Positions 1 through 11,950 of a DNA stretch of 64,000 nucleotides are shown here, piece by piece; within the stretch, counting starts at the first letter, position 1, and each line of letters opens with the position of its first letter. Both the position numbers and the translations under genes were made by a program. The stretch lies in contig WBMW01005036.1 of assembly GCA_013396635.1 (NCBI GenBank), forward strand, positions 16,582-80,581. Reading direction: 5' to 3'. A model generated the notes under the pieces. The model was given only the letters and a program-made list of their open reading frames with translations. It made no database searches and had not been told where the DNA came from. Source of the stretch: Penelope pileata. Taxonomy: Eukaryota; Chordata; Aves; Galliformes; Cracidae.

Positions 1-758
1 AGATTTCAGTCAATCAAATTGCAGTGTAACCCATCACTGTTCAGGAGCAAGCACAGTATTCTCAAAGTCTACACTCAGCAGAAGTAGCATGTTAAGTCAG
101 TAAAATACATTATTGGTACTATCTCTGCAGGAAAACTCAACAGAGTGTTTTAGATAGTATGAGAAGAACTCCATTTTGCATGAAATATGTTTATCGAATG
201 AATTCTGAGTTATTGAAAGCTGGATAAGCTTCTTAAAAATGAGAGAAGTTCCTTTTGTATCTGTTCTTCACAGTATCATGTTTACTCATTTAAACTCTCT
301 TTTCTCTAAAGAAAAACAAAGTAAAACACGCAAAAAGTCTCTTGAGGAAGGGTGAAATATGGCTGATCTGAAGCCTGTTCCCAGAGAACTGGCTAGAGGA
401 ACTTCAAAGTGCATTATACTGGTAATTCAGCTAAGATAGCTATGAGTTATTTAATGCTGCTTACACCTTCTATATCAGTTTGTATATATTATGCTGTGTT
501 ATCTTGGTTAGTTATCTCATATCTGCCTCAGGAAGCAGGTTTGGACTACTTTCTAAAGAAATCAATGATTTATCTACTGATTTACCTACTTAATTTTATT
601 GAACTATTTCTATAATAAATCACATACTCTTGCTATTAGGTAAGAAGAGTATATTAAAGTCCTTCAAAATCAAATTGTGTCTAACTAATATTGACAGATA
701 TAGAATTAGGCTCGTGGTGGTGTCTTTTCTGGATACTATTTATGTATTTATAAATGGT
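1..758. other. AT-rich sequence, no gene seen
   Basis: This stretch has two short open frames on the plus strand (409-615 and 630-899). The first is rich in hydrophobic residues from AT-rich codons, and the second runs into the CR1 fragment that follows. Neither shows a known domain, and I treat both as chance. I see no recognisable repeat before about 759. Confidence 0.6.
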
Positions 759-975
759 CATAGAATTGTAGAACAATTGAGGTTGGAAGGGATCTTGATA
801 GGTCTTCTGTCCAACCTCCTGCTCATAGCATGGTCAGATCTGGGATTAGACCAAATTGTTCAGGTCTTCACTCTGACGGGTGTTGAAAACCTCCAATGAC
901 AGATATTGCACAACCTTACTGGGCTGCCTGCTCCACTGCTTGAAGCTGAAAAACTCGCAAGGACATTGGCCATTT
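759..975 (-). mobile_element. CR1 LINE, 3' end fragment
   Basis: Read on the minus strand, this is the last part of a CR1 non-LTR retrotransposon. The 3' end is at the low coordinate, where the plus strand reads CATAGAATTGTAGAACAATT and then GAGGTTGGAAGGGATCTT, the complement of the CR1 3' untranslated end. The similarity continues through the typical CR1 block around GGGCTGCCTGCTCCA (about 920-935) and fades near 975. The copy is cut off at its 5' side, as most CR1 insertions are. It is old, with many substitutions. A solo LTR lies about 80 bp to the right. Small open frames here on either strand are not genes. Confidence 0.85.
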
Positions 976-1052
976 GTCTTCACTCCATATGATACAGCCT
1001 GTTTGGTCCTATGAAATCTTATGGATTGAGCTCTCAAAAACAGTCCTTGACT

Positions 1053-1563
1053 TGTGCCCTGGTTTCAGCCAAAACAGTGTTTTAGGTTGCTGCCAGGTTA
1101 TAGGAATGAAGCCAGGGCCAGGCCAGGTCACTCAGCAGGGAAGAGTCACTGACTTCATGGTGCGGCAGCAGGGGCTGGATCAGAGCCAAGACAACTGGAT
1201 GGAATTAGGCAAAGGGTTATTCCATACCACATAACATTATACTTAAGGACATAAAGCTCTAGGGAGCTGGCTAGGTGGCAGCTGCTGCTCGGGGGTTGCT
1301 GGACATCGGTTGGTGAGTGGTGAGGCCTTGTGTTACTGGTGACTGTTGGGTAGTTTTATTGTTGCTGGGCATCAGATGATGAGTAATTGTACTGCAGTTA
1401 TATGTGTTGTTAACATTGCATATTTGTTTCCATTTTCCTCTTCTGTCTTTAGTAAATAGTTTTTATTTCAATCCATGAGTTCTATTTGTTCCTAATTTTC
1501 TCCTTCATCCCACCTGAGGGGGAGTGAGTGATTGGCTGTGTGGTGCTGAGCTGCCTCAGCTGA
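1053..1563 (+). mobile_element. Solo LTR of an avian endogenous retrovirus (family A)
   Basis: This is an old long terminal repeat with no retroviral coding sequence beside it. The 5' edge is TGTGCCCTGGTTTCAGCC at 1053. The U3 core AAGGGTTATTCCATACCA lies near 1212-1229. A polyadenylation-like AGTAAATAG is at 1451-1459, followed by TTTTATTTCAATCCATGAG and a C- and G-rich end region up to GTGGTGCTGAGCTGCC. The same landmarks occur in the LTRs at 37361-37855 (plus) and 45311-45728 (minus), so the three belong to one family. I believe it is ERVL-like, from memory of bird repeats rather than a search. The last bases expected at the 3' edge are diverged or missing. Substitutions throughout suggest great age. 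Confidence 0.75.
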
Positions 1564-4500
1564 CTCTCACTTTCCTCTTTCAATCTCACTACTAATGCAA
1601 TAGTAGAAACTCCTGTTGTCCTTAATGTCCCTTGCAGGTCTCATCTACCAGTGAGTTTTGGCTTCTCTATGCACCATGCCTACAAGGCCAGGCAATGTTT
1701 CTAAAGTCCTTCTTTTTATTCTTTTCTGCTTGTATCTCCTAATACTGCCTTATTGCATTGGAACTTTGAGTTGAGATCCTTATTTTACCAAGCCAATCTC
1801 CTAATACACCCACTTATTTTCCTGAATGTACTATCACTATATTCCTAGACGTACTGCTATATTAATTGGAGCACACAGTCTTTAAAGGCCTGGTCATTTT
1901 CCTGAGACCTTCTACGTTTCAGAGCTGTTTTGTATGGGATTCCTGTTGACAATGATTATTACATTTATGACTGATTAATGACAGAAAACATTGAGTACTA
2001 CTGTGAATAAAACAAGTTGAATAATAACAGTGAAATTATATATTCAAAAGAATGCTTTTGCTCAAAATAAAATGAATTAGATATTTAGTCCAGCTTCAGT
2101 TAATACAGGAATAAAGTGGAGATACTACTTTTTTCATCTAGATGCTTCTAGCTGAATATTTTCTGTTAATCCAAAAATCAACATATGATTATATTCTCCC
2201 TCCATGTTAACATAACTTGCCTCCTCTCAGTCACCTCACCTGTGCAGCATCTGTGATTTGGCTCTTGGTATATGTGTTTTGTTGCATATGTGTGTTTTAA
2301 GGATTGAACTGTCCTACTTAACAGCATTTCAAGGACTGACTGCTAGAAAAGGTATTCTCTTTATTTTTAGCTTTTTAACATCTTTTTTCCACCTTTTTTT
2401 TTCTTTAGCAAAGTTAACCATGTTTTTCCCCTTATCCACACAACTCATCTTAATGACACTTCTCCCTCTTTCACTGTGAGGGTCTGTAACAGTTAACTCT
2501 ATCGTATCTGGAAGCTGTTGGCACATACTGTCAATGACATAACTGCTGCCTTAATTAGCCCACACTTTTTTTTTTTTTTTTCTCCTGCTGAAGAAGATAG
2601 GAATTAGCTTGCATAAGGGAAAATGTAGAAAGTCTAGTGGTAGTGGAAATTAGATAATCATAATCACAGGAATTTAGGCAGGCTTTGTAGGAGATCAGTT
2701 AAGATTCCAAAAGGGAACAGAAACAGAGTGGATAAAACCCATCTGTGTTCCAGTACAGAAGTTACCAACATAAGCCGCTCATGAGGTTGTGTAATCCTGA
2801 GACTATGGGCCTTCCCCCCTGCATAGCCTCAGGCCAACTTTGGGCAAAAGTCCAACCTTCAGCTGAAAAAACATCAGAAGAAAAGGTAGTAAATAGGTAA
2901 CTTTTGAAGAATCTTCTGGCAATGGAGAATGAACAAGACATTGAGTAGACAAAACGAGAAGAAGTGAGGAAGATGACTGGTCGAAAAGAGATCTTGAAGG
3001 ATTGGGCTCTGGGAAAGATCAACCAGGAGGACAGAAGAGCATGAGAGACTATGGTCACCTGTTTCAAGATAATGATGAGATAGTGGTTGAAATGGTATAT
3101 ATATGTGTGGAAAAACTGAGTTAAGGGCTCTACCTGAGTGTTGGGAACCCAGCATATATGCTGTTAAATATTTAAATAAAGCAAGAACCTAAGGCACCCA
3201 TCTGACTCCCTGACAGTCTTCAACACTTGCCATTATCCTGCTGTAGCCATCTTTACCCATTTGCATTGTCTATTTATCTGCCACCTAGTAGAAAAGGACC
3301 TGCTACTCTTCTTTTCACTGCGCCTCAGAGTGAAATCCTTTGCAGCCTCTGTGTAAACTCCACATAATAACGATGGTGTAAGAGTCTACATTGCGCCATG
3401 AATACCATAGTCTATGGTATTTCTAGAGTTATTTCCTGAGCTATATCTAGATAAATGGTCATTCAATTATTCCAGTTTTGCAATGCCTTTCTCTACATCT
3501 TGTATACTAAAAGGCAATGTTCAAATACATGAGCCATACATTTAGGCTCTTAATCACTCTGGGTTTAGTTTCTTCTTTTGATGGAAAGCACTGTTCAACA
3601 CCCCTCCAGCATCCTGTATCTTGACAATGGTGTCTTTAATAGTAGATGGTATTTGTTCTTATTTACAAATTGAGGATATGGCTTGAACTTTGATACTGTT
3701 TATTTTCTTTCTAAGCCACTGTATAAACCTGTGGAAAAAAATCACTTTAAGAAATTACAATCAGTAAAATTTTGTACTAAGTTGCCAGATAACATTGTAT
3801 TGAACAGAGAATGGCAATAATACTTTTTATAGTTTTTGCTTTCAGAGTACAAAGAAAACACTATAGGCTCTTCCGGCATGAACAAAGTGGTCTTGTGTTT
3901 GCTCAAAAGCACACAAATATTAGATTTCCATACTTCTCAAAAATTCTATTGCAATGTGTAAAGTGTAAATTTGCATATTAATATCTCAAATGCATCTGAT
4001 TGTTAATGTGCATTTCTTTACTAATAGACTGACACAACTGATTCAAAAACAATAAAATAACGCATAGTATTAAGCAGGACAAGCCCAGGTTGGTAAGCCA
4101 GTAAAGATGCAATTTATGTTTCTCTAAAAATGACAATTTTCAGGGGATTTAACAAAGGTAAGTCTGCAGAATCCTGTGGGTTTTAAAGCCCAGAAAAACT
4201 CATAAAATGAAAACAAAGTTAAACAACTTCACAAAAGACAGAAATAGCCTTTTAAAGATTCACCAGAGTACTTTTTCTGTGCCTAATCTAAGCAGCCATC
4301 ATGGCTAGATTGATGGGCACTGGCAGAGATGCATTTCATGAGATGGCTCTCTGCTCGATGGTATTAGAATGGAGCTATCTGTCTTCATTGTGCTCCATTA
4401 ACATGCCCCTCAGATCTATCAGGAAAATGTCTACAGTTCTACTTTATAAATGATTACCTCTGACAGTTAAATATTTTAAACCATATTTAGTAATATTTCT

Positions 4501-5474
4501 CACTGATAATTCTTCATTTGCCTACATATTTTTACAGTTTAATTTCCAATGCTTTCTTAAAAAGCTACAAGATGTGGGATTTTTGTTTTGTTTTGTTTTG
4601 TTTCCTTTTATAAGTGTACTTCTAGTCTGTGTGGTAAAAATTATTTTTCGTTTACTTGGCTTCAACAGTGCAATGTGTAGAAACAGAATAGTTGAATAAA
4701 ATCTTTAAGTGTGCTCCGTGTTAGAAGACAGATATTCTCTAACCAGGACACATCTTCTTTAAAGATAGGCATGCCTGTCACTATTCATTTGGAGGTGAAC
4801 AATCAGTATATGCAAGCTATTTTCATGATTACTTTCAGTTCTGAACATCTGACTCAGTCATTTTGCTGTCATTAGTGTGGCTTTGTGAGATCTTCAATTG
4901 TGTATTTTTCTTTATTTTTATCAATTACATTTTATTAAAAAGTTTGGAAACTACTAGCATATGCCAGTCTTTATAAAAAATAAATAAATTAAAGAAACTG
5001 ATATTCTTGTTTGTTATCTTTGCTCTGCAGACCAGATACACTTTAATAACATGAAATATTACTCATTTTACATTTACTTCAACATCCTCTCAAGCTGCAG
5101 TTTGCAGTGCATTTTTGCAGAGAGAGAAGTAGAAAAGAGTGCTCAGTGTTTAGTAATTATTAGTTTAAATTTAATTTGATTTCCAGTCTACATAATTTTT
5201 AGTCTGAAGTGTTTTACTCTGGTTTACTAAATAAATAATATTGCATAATTGTTATAGCAAAATGCCCCTGGGAAAGGCTTTCCTGTATGCAATAAACAGA
5301 ATGTATATAACAGCAAAATGGTCCTTTCTTTTTTGAACAATGATTAATAACAAGTATATAGCAATGTTTGGTAAGGTAGAGGAGAAATCAAATGTCTCAG
5401 AAGCTATGAGAAATAGACAATTGATATTGTTGTACTGCCCAGACCCTTTCATATGACACTGTCAGTGATCCAAC
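1564..5474. other. Intergenic or intronic sequence, no gene supported
   Basis: About 3.9 kb with no supported gene. Two overlapping minus-strand open frames (2762-3155) occupy a less AT-rich patch. That patch ends in TATATATATG (about 3094) and AATAAAGCAAG (about 3175), which could be an old LTR end. A T-rich run lies at 2567-2582 and a (GTTTT)n run at 4581-4602. The block at about 4275-4460 is less AT-rich than its surroundings and might be a conserved non-coding element, but that cannot be judged from one sequence. An octamer-like ATTTGCATATTAAT occurs near 3971. Confidence 0.5.
4581..4602. repeat. (GTTTT)n microsatellite
   Basis: About four units of TTTTG in a row. It is a short simple repeat with no other feature attached. 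Confidence 0.85.
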
Positions 5475-6445
5475 TGGACCACTCCAAAAAGAAAAGAATG
5501 TAAAATGTTGTTGTCTTCCTGGATTTCTGCAAGTCCTTTGACGTGGTCCCATACCACATGCTTATCTCCAAATTGGAGAGATATGGGCTTGAATTATGGA
5601 ATACTCAGTGGATAAAGAATTTATTGGAAGCTTGCAGATAGAGAGTTTTGGTCAATGGCTCTATGTCCAGGTGGAGGCTGGTGATGACTGATATCCCCAG
5701 TAGTCCGTCTTGCGACTGGTACTCTTTGACAACTTTAGTAATGACATAGAAGATGGGATCCAGCGCGCTCTCAGCATTTGTGGACAACACCAAGCTGAGT
5801 GGTACAGTTGATATGGCAGAAGGAGTAGCTGCTATCCAGAGGGACCTGGTCAGGCTTGAAAAATGGACCCACATGAACTGAATGGGGTTCAACAAGGTCC
5901 AAGCGCAAGGTCAGGAAGCACTTGGGTCAGGGAAATCCCAGATAAGCATGTACAGACTGGGAGAATAACTCCTTGAGAGCAGCCCTGCTGAGAAGGCCCT
6001 GAGGGTTGTGGTGGTCAAAAAGCTGCACATGAGGCAGCAGTGTATGCTTGCAGCTCGGAAGGCCAACTGTATTCTGGGCTGCATCAAAAGAGGTGTGGCC
6101 AGCAGGGAGAGGGAGGTGATTGTCACTCCTTGCTCTTCCCCTGTGAGGCCCCATCTGGAGTTCTGTATCCAGGTTTGGGGCCCTCAGCACAAGAAAGATG
6201 TGGAGCTTTGGAGACGGTCCAGAGGAGGGCCATGAAGATGACCAAAGGTCTGAAGCACCTCTTCTATGAAGATGGGCTGAGGGAGCTGGGCTTGTTCAAC
6301 CTGAAAAAGAGAAGGCTCAGGGGGTGCTTCATTGCAGCCTTCCAATGCTTAAAGTGATCTTATAAACTGGAGGGAAATTAACTTTTTATACCGGTAAATA
6401 GTGACTGGTTAAGGGGAAACAGTTTTAAACTGGTAGAGGATCCAG
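5475..6445 (+). mobile_element. CR1 LINE fragment with reverse-transcriptase remnant
   Basis: This is a plus-strand CR1 piece that starts inside the reverse transcriptase and runs through the C-terminal part of ORF2. Fragments read in several frames. DFCKSFDVVPYHMLISKLER (about 5519-5578) matches the RT block that normally reads DFSKAFD. FVDNTKLSG (about 5779-5805) is the catalytic block, where CR1 normally has FADD, so the second aspartate is changed to asparagine here. RKANCILGCIKRGVASRERE (about 6058-6117) and LRELGLFNLKKRRLRG (about 6278-6325) are typical CR1 C-terminal motifs. Stops and frameshifts lie between these blocks, so the copy is dead. It fades at about 6445 without the usual 3' tail, so it has lost both ends. 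Confidence 0.9.
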
Positions 6446-9400
6446 TTTGTAAGTTCACTTTAACTTTAGTCACTAAAGTAAAAACTACTGAGTATTTTCT
6501 TCTCTTCACATTTAGTATGTTATGTTCAAATGTAGTACCTTAGTAAGAAAAAGATTTTTGCTTCTGGAAAGCACGGCTTGTAACATTAAGCATATTAGAA
6601 AAGGTCTTACTTATAGTACAGGTGCCTTCATTTTACCAATCATCATTATGTAAACTCATGTAGGCTAGTGAAGATGATGATAAAATGCATGAACATAAGC
6701 CTCCTTAATCTTGAGAGTGTAGCTGGTGAAAATGAATTGGTAGATGACCTTATCACCTTTTCACAGAAGTCTGTTGCTAATACTTTTAAATCATTGTGTA
6801 TTCAACCTAACTTTGAAGCTGATTATAAAAAAGCAGTTTCAGAATGGTCAGGTGTTTCATGACAGAATAAAGAAAGAGCTCCAAATGAGAACAGATATTA
6901 TGCTTTGACAACAACAACAACAAAAAATCTAGATCAAATGAAAATACTTTTTTCTTTGTTTACTGAAAGAGGAGTTCTACAAATAAAATAACAATAAAAA
7001 ATAAACGGGATCAATTAATCACTAAGTTAATTACTAACAACTAATTTGGGAGAATGGAGATTTCACTCTTTTTATCAGTTCTATAATTGATATAGGAAGC
7101 TCTGCCATAGGGAACAGGGGAAGTTCAACCTGCTTAGGTTTAGCTCCAACAGCTACTTCAACTCTGTTTCCAACTCTATTTCAACAGCTATTCGTTATTA
7201 GTGGAAAGCTGGGAGTTATACTTCATTGAAATCAGGCCTACATTATTTCCTACAGTGAAGTTATTCAACTTCTTAGACGCTGTGGGTTTCACAGCTTCTA
7301 CTCTTGCATCAACAAGTTACTTGAAAAAGCATGTGGGGAGTGCAGTTGATCCAAATAATAGCATTAACTCTATCAGGTGAGGCTACATGTAAAGGCCATC
7401 CAGCATCTTGCTTAGAAATTATACGATACTAATATTTAGGGTAGGTTAAACAGAATTGAGAAGAGCAGGCCAATCATTTTCACAGAAATATCACCTAGCT
7501 TCCAGTCATGTATTACAAAGCTGGTGTGTTCTTACTGTGTGAAATATAATGGGGATATAAAAGTGAAACCCTTTATGTTTTTTCTCCTATATCACTTACA
7601 AAGACCCTCAATATATGACTGCCACAAGCAGTGGCATCCATTTAGCCTGCGTTTGAAGGGTCTGGAGTGTGATCGTAGTAATGAGTGGGTTGTGGACTCG
7701 TAGGTTGTCCTCCTGAAGCACAGGGTAGCCACTTACTGTATACAAATATTCATGTCTAATTAGCCACCTGATGCAAAGGACCTAATCCAAACTAATGTCA
7801 CACTGACATAAGAAGAGGATATTTAAGTATGAGTAAAGATGAACTTGAATAAAGCATTAGGCTTGCGAAAATTGATGATAATTTAAGAGACTAAAAAAGA
7901 AGTGTAGCTGTTTGAAGACTTTAAACTGTGCCTTGATAAACAACTTTAAAGAAAATAAATTCATTTTTAGTACATTGTGCCCTATAATATCCACAAATCT
8001 CTAGTAAGTTGAGGTTAGTTGTACGCCATATTCAGCTAAACAGATAATTATATCAAACAGCCAACAAAAGATACTTTGGTGTTTCAACATGGGAATTAAA
8101 TTATTACATATCTAGCATTTGTTCTAGTTCCAAGATTGACATCAGAAAACTGCAGACTGATGAGAAATTGCATTTCCCATTCAGAAAGTATAGAAAAGAG
8201 TTCATTAATTTTACTTTGGTGACACATAGGAACTCCAAACCACGTTTAGAGGCATATAATATCAAGGAATGTACAAATAGAAAAAATAATAAAAAAAAAA
8301 CACCTTACCTCAGATAGTTTACAGTCTGAATTGTAGAGAACACACAATGAAAGACTATACAACTTCAGAGAAAATTGAGTAATAATTTAGCTACATGAAG
8401 ATAGCATCCAGTGAACAGCTTATTTGTCTTGGGTAGCTTAAGATAGCTAATAAATCAGAGTTGATGTCTGATAACCTTAGTGAGAGTGATCATTGCTAAA
8501 CTGTAAAAGCAAATGAGGTAGGGGAAGAAGGTCTGAGGTTTGGAAGGATTGCGAGCCTTCCTGTATCCTGATTCCACAGTTGTCATTCATGGAAATCACT
8601 GATACTAATGCCAAACTAATGCCAAAAATACTTTCTTGAGTCATCTCAGCATTACATACTCTGGAATATCATTGCTGTACTGAGTTTTTTCAGACTGTAA
8701 CTGAAACAAGGCATTAAGCTAACAAGATAACAGGACTAATTGGGAAATCAGAAAGGGATGATGATAGACAAAGGCTGCAACTTACATGTTCAAAACCAGA
8801 TAAGCAGCAGTTGCAGGGTGTTTTATAGTTACAAGCTTAGCAGATGCATAAACGAAAAAGAAGGAAATGAAAATGGAATGAGAAAATTGCTAGGAAAACT
8901 GCCTTAATTACTTATGTACCTTACATCATCGACTGTTATAAGTACTTGTATTTTTAAAGTGCTACTCATATACTCAGTGGAAGATATCTAGGCATTTATA
9001 TCCGAAATTTTTGAGATATTGTGGAGGACAATGTGACCCCATGCACCACTTCCAACTGAATGTTGCTCTATTATAAAAATGTTGAATACATTCTTTCATG
9101 TTCAGCCAGCTGGGTTCAAAATTCCTCATTCCTCTCTTCTCATCGTCAAGAAAAGCTGTCTACCATTTATTAAATAAAAGCATTGTCCAACTGAGTATTT
9201 CAATGAAAACTCTCTGTAAGTGCCAGGATGCTTCAAAATTTCAGTATGAACAAAACTAGGTGAAAAAAAAAATCACAGGTAGGATTCTTCCCTCTGGATT
9301 ATGTCATACATTACTTGAGCTGCCCTTATCATGCTGCTGGTTTTGCCCACAAATAGGATTAAGCAAACTGGAAGGTGAGAGCCTGAAAGGTTTTGAAATT

Positions 9401-10844
9401 ATGTTTACAAGCAGTGAAAGAACAGAACTAATGCACCATTACTTGTGTTTTCAGGAGCAGAAAACACAAGTAAATACAAAGTTGAGATAGCTTCTGCAGA
9501 AAAAAGTGTGTATTAATGCTTTCTGAAGATGATGCTGTAGATTTGAAAAGTTATATACAAATCTAAGGGGTGACTGTAGACCTGTAGAATGATTACAGAA
9601 TGAGTAAGGGATGGCACCTACAAGAAAGACAGTGAAATTTAGACCTTAGATCTTGGGGACTATTTGCTCGAAGCAGTCACAGAAACAGCTGTACTGAGAT
9701 GTACTCATCTGGGAAGTTGTGTAGATTATTTATTTTTATACTATGTACAAGTTAATGTTTTCCAGATACATCCCTGGAACAAATGTAGCAAAGGTAAATG
9801 TCCTACAAAATTAAGTTTTAAAATATGAGTATGCCAAACAACTCTATTTAATTTTTGTAAGCTTTTGTTTCATATCAAAAGACCTCCTCATGGCCTCTTC
9901 TCTCCTTTCTCAAGAGAAGAACCCTTTACTACCAGTGAAGAAGAAATAATTACTCTCTTGTTGTAAGGAGGGAGACAAAGATTCTGAAGATATTAACTTG
10001 CAAATCTTTTTATATGTAAGACCAAATTGGAAAATGTCAAGAGTGAGTAGCTGGTCAATTTGTCTTCTCCAAAGGATGAAAGAATGAAATTTCACATCTA
10101 CAGTTCCAAAGAGGAATCAGGGAAAGGAAGGGAAGTACAAATGTTTACTTAATTCCTTCTACAAATTTTTTTAAGCTTTTTCTCTTTGTTACAGTTGTTT
10201 CCTTATTTTATCATAATATCCCCACCAAAGTACTGTAATATTTAGTAGAAAGTCTTCATATCTTTATATCACTCCTGGTTACATCAGAAGTGCTCATTCA
10301 CACTTCTCAAATGCATATTTCCACATTTCTGAAAGAGCAGATCTTTTTTGGCTCACATTGAGGCAGTTAAGAAAAACTGTCATCTTAGATATGTTCAAAA
10401 TATAGAAGACTGAAATCTTTATTTGCATTCTCACTAACAGACTTTAAAAAGAATAAAAGAACATTCTACCATATATAGATAAGCACAGTATAAATCATAT
10501 TTGCTATCAGTATGCATTGTTAATGATAGATTTTGTTGGAAAATGTCATATGTTACAGCCAGACAAGGGAAAAGTGGATTAACAAAGACACTAACTTTTT
10601 GATTTTAAATCAAGAGCTTTAATGTATAAAATAATGTATAAATAATGAAAATCAATTTTGAAAAACGTACACGGTCCAAATGCCTTAGATTTACCCAGCA
10701 GTGGTAAATGACATACTAGAATATCTAGAAATCAATTGCTCTGCTGGTGACAGTCTTTCTAAATAGACTTATATCTATCAGGTTTATATCACATTTCCAA
10801 CAGTAACTGAAAGGGTGGATACTTTGTTTATATTAATCCTTTTC
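6446..10844. other. AT-rich sequence, no gene supported
   Basis: About 4.4 kb of AT-rich sequence. Short open frames at 6668-6862, 9260-9490 and 9910-10095 (minus) have no recognisable domains and no coding-like neighbours. I saw no CR1, LTR or DNA transposon. Short A-rich runs occur near 6902-6925 and 8278-8301. Confidence 0.55.
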
Positions 10845-11511
10845 TGTGAGGCTGGAGGGCAGCCTCTCAGAAAGGGATCTGGGATTCTGGTTGATGGAAT
10901 GTTGAATCTGAGTCAGCAGCGTGCTCTGGCAGCCAGAAGGGTGCATCGTGTCCAGCACTACCAGCCAGGCAAGAGAAGGGATTGTCCCTCTCTGCCCTGC
11001 ACTGGTGTGGCCTCACCTTGAGCACCGTGTACAACTTTGGGCACCACGGTGTAAGGACGTAAAGCTATAACAGAGCATACAAAAGAGGTCTGTGAAGATG
11101 GTGGATGGCAAAACATACAAGGAGCATCTGAGGTCCCTTGGTTTGTTCAGCCCAGAGAAAAAGAGCCTGAGGGGAGGCCTCATGGCAGCCTACAGCTTCC
11201 TCATAAGGGGAGCGAAGGGGCAGACGCTGATCTCACTGGTGACAGTGACAGGACCTAAAGGGATAGCATGGAGGAGGGTCAGAGGTGAGTAAAGTTGGGA
11301 ACTAGGAAAAGGTTCTTCCCTGGAGGGTGGTCATGCACTGGAGAAGGCTTCCCAGGGCAACGATCTTTGCACCAAGTCTGCTGGCACTCAGAAAGTGGTT
11401 GGACAACACTTGAGACATATGGTTTCTTTTGGGTAGTGCTATGTGATGCCAGGAGTTGGACTTGATGTCCATTGTGGGTCCTTTCCAACTCAGGATTCTA
11501 TGATTCTAAAA
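10845..11511 (+). mobile_element. CR1 LINE, 5'-truncated copy with intact 3' end
   Basis: This plus-strand CR1 copy begins within the C-terminal part of ORF2. It carries the run encoding LNLSQQRALAARRVHRV (about 10900-10953) and continues through CR1 sequence to the authentic 3' end. The end reads GGGTCCTTTCCAACTCAG and then GATTCTATGATTCTA at 11494-11508, the short terminal repeat typical of CR1. The reading frame is broken more than once. The open frames at 10815-11021, 11092-11292 and 11279-11488 (minus) are by-products of this element. The preserved tail identifies the family and orientation firmly. Confidence 0.92.
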
Positions 11512-11915
11512 TAATTGGAATTATTGTCTAAATTTCCGTGAAATGATTTGAAGTTATCAACAGTACTGCAGTTCGTCAGCTTCAGTTTAAGTACAATATC
11601 CTTATCTACAATTACTATCTGAAGGACTAGTGTTTCTCTCAGAAAAACTAGAATGTTGAAGTTCAAAGACGAAAAGTTCTGTCGACTTATTGAGACTAAT
11701 ATTAATCAATTGTCAGTTCCACTACTAGGGCCTGGAAGCATTTTCTATTTTGTTTAGAGAATGTACTCATATAATGTTAATTAGAAAAAAATATTGTTGA
11801 AATTGATCATTATTTTAGATGTAATGTTTTTAGAACTTTTTTCTACTTTTTTAAATATATTTTTAAAATGACCTTCAAGCTTCCTATGCTGCCAAACACA
11901 TCACATTCTCATCAC

Positions 11916-11950
11916 NNNNNNNNNNNNNNNNNNNNNNNNNNNNNNNNNNN
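11916..11950. other. Assembly gap (35 N)
   Basis: A run of 35 unknown bases. The right flank starts with AAAAAACAG. The true length and content cannot be inferred. Confidence 0.99.
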
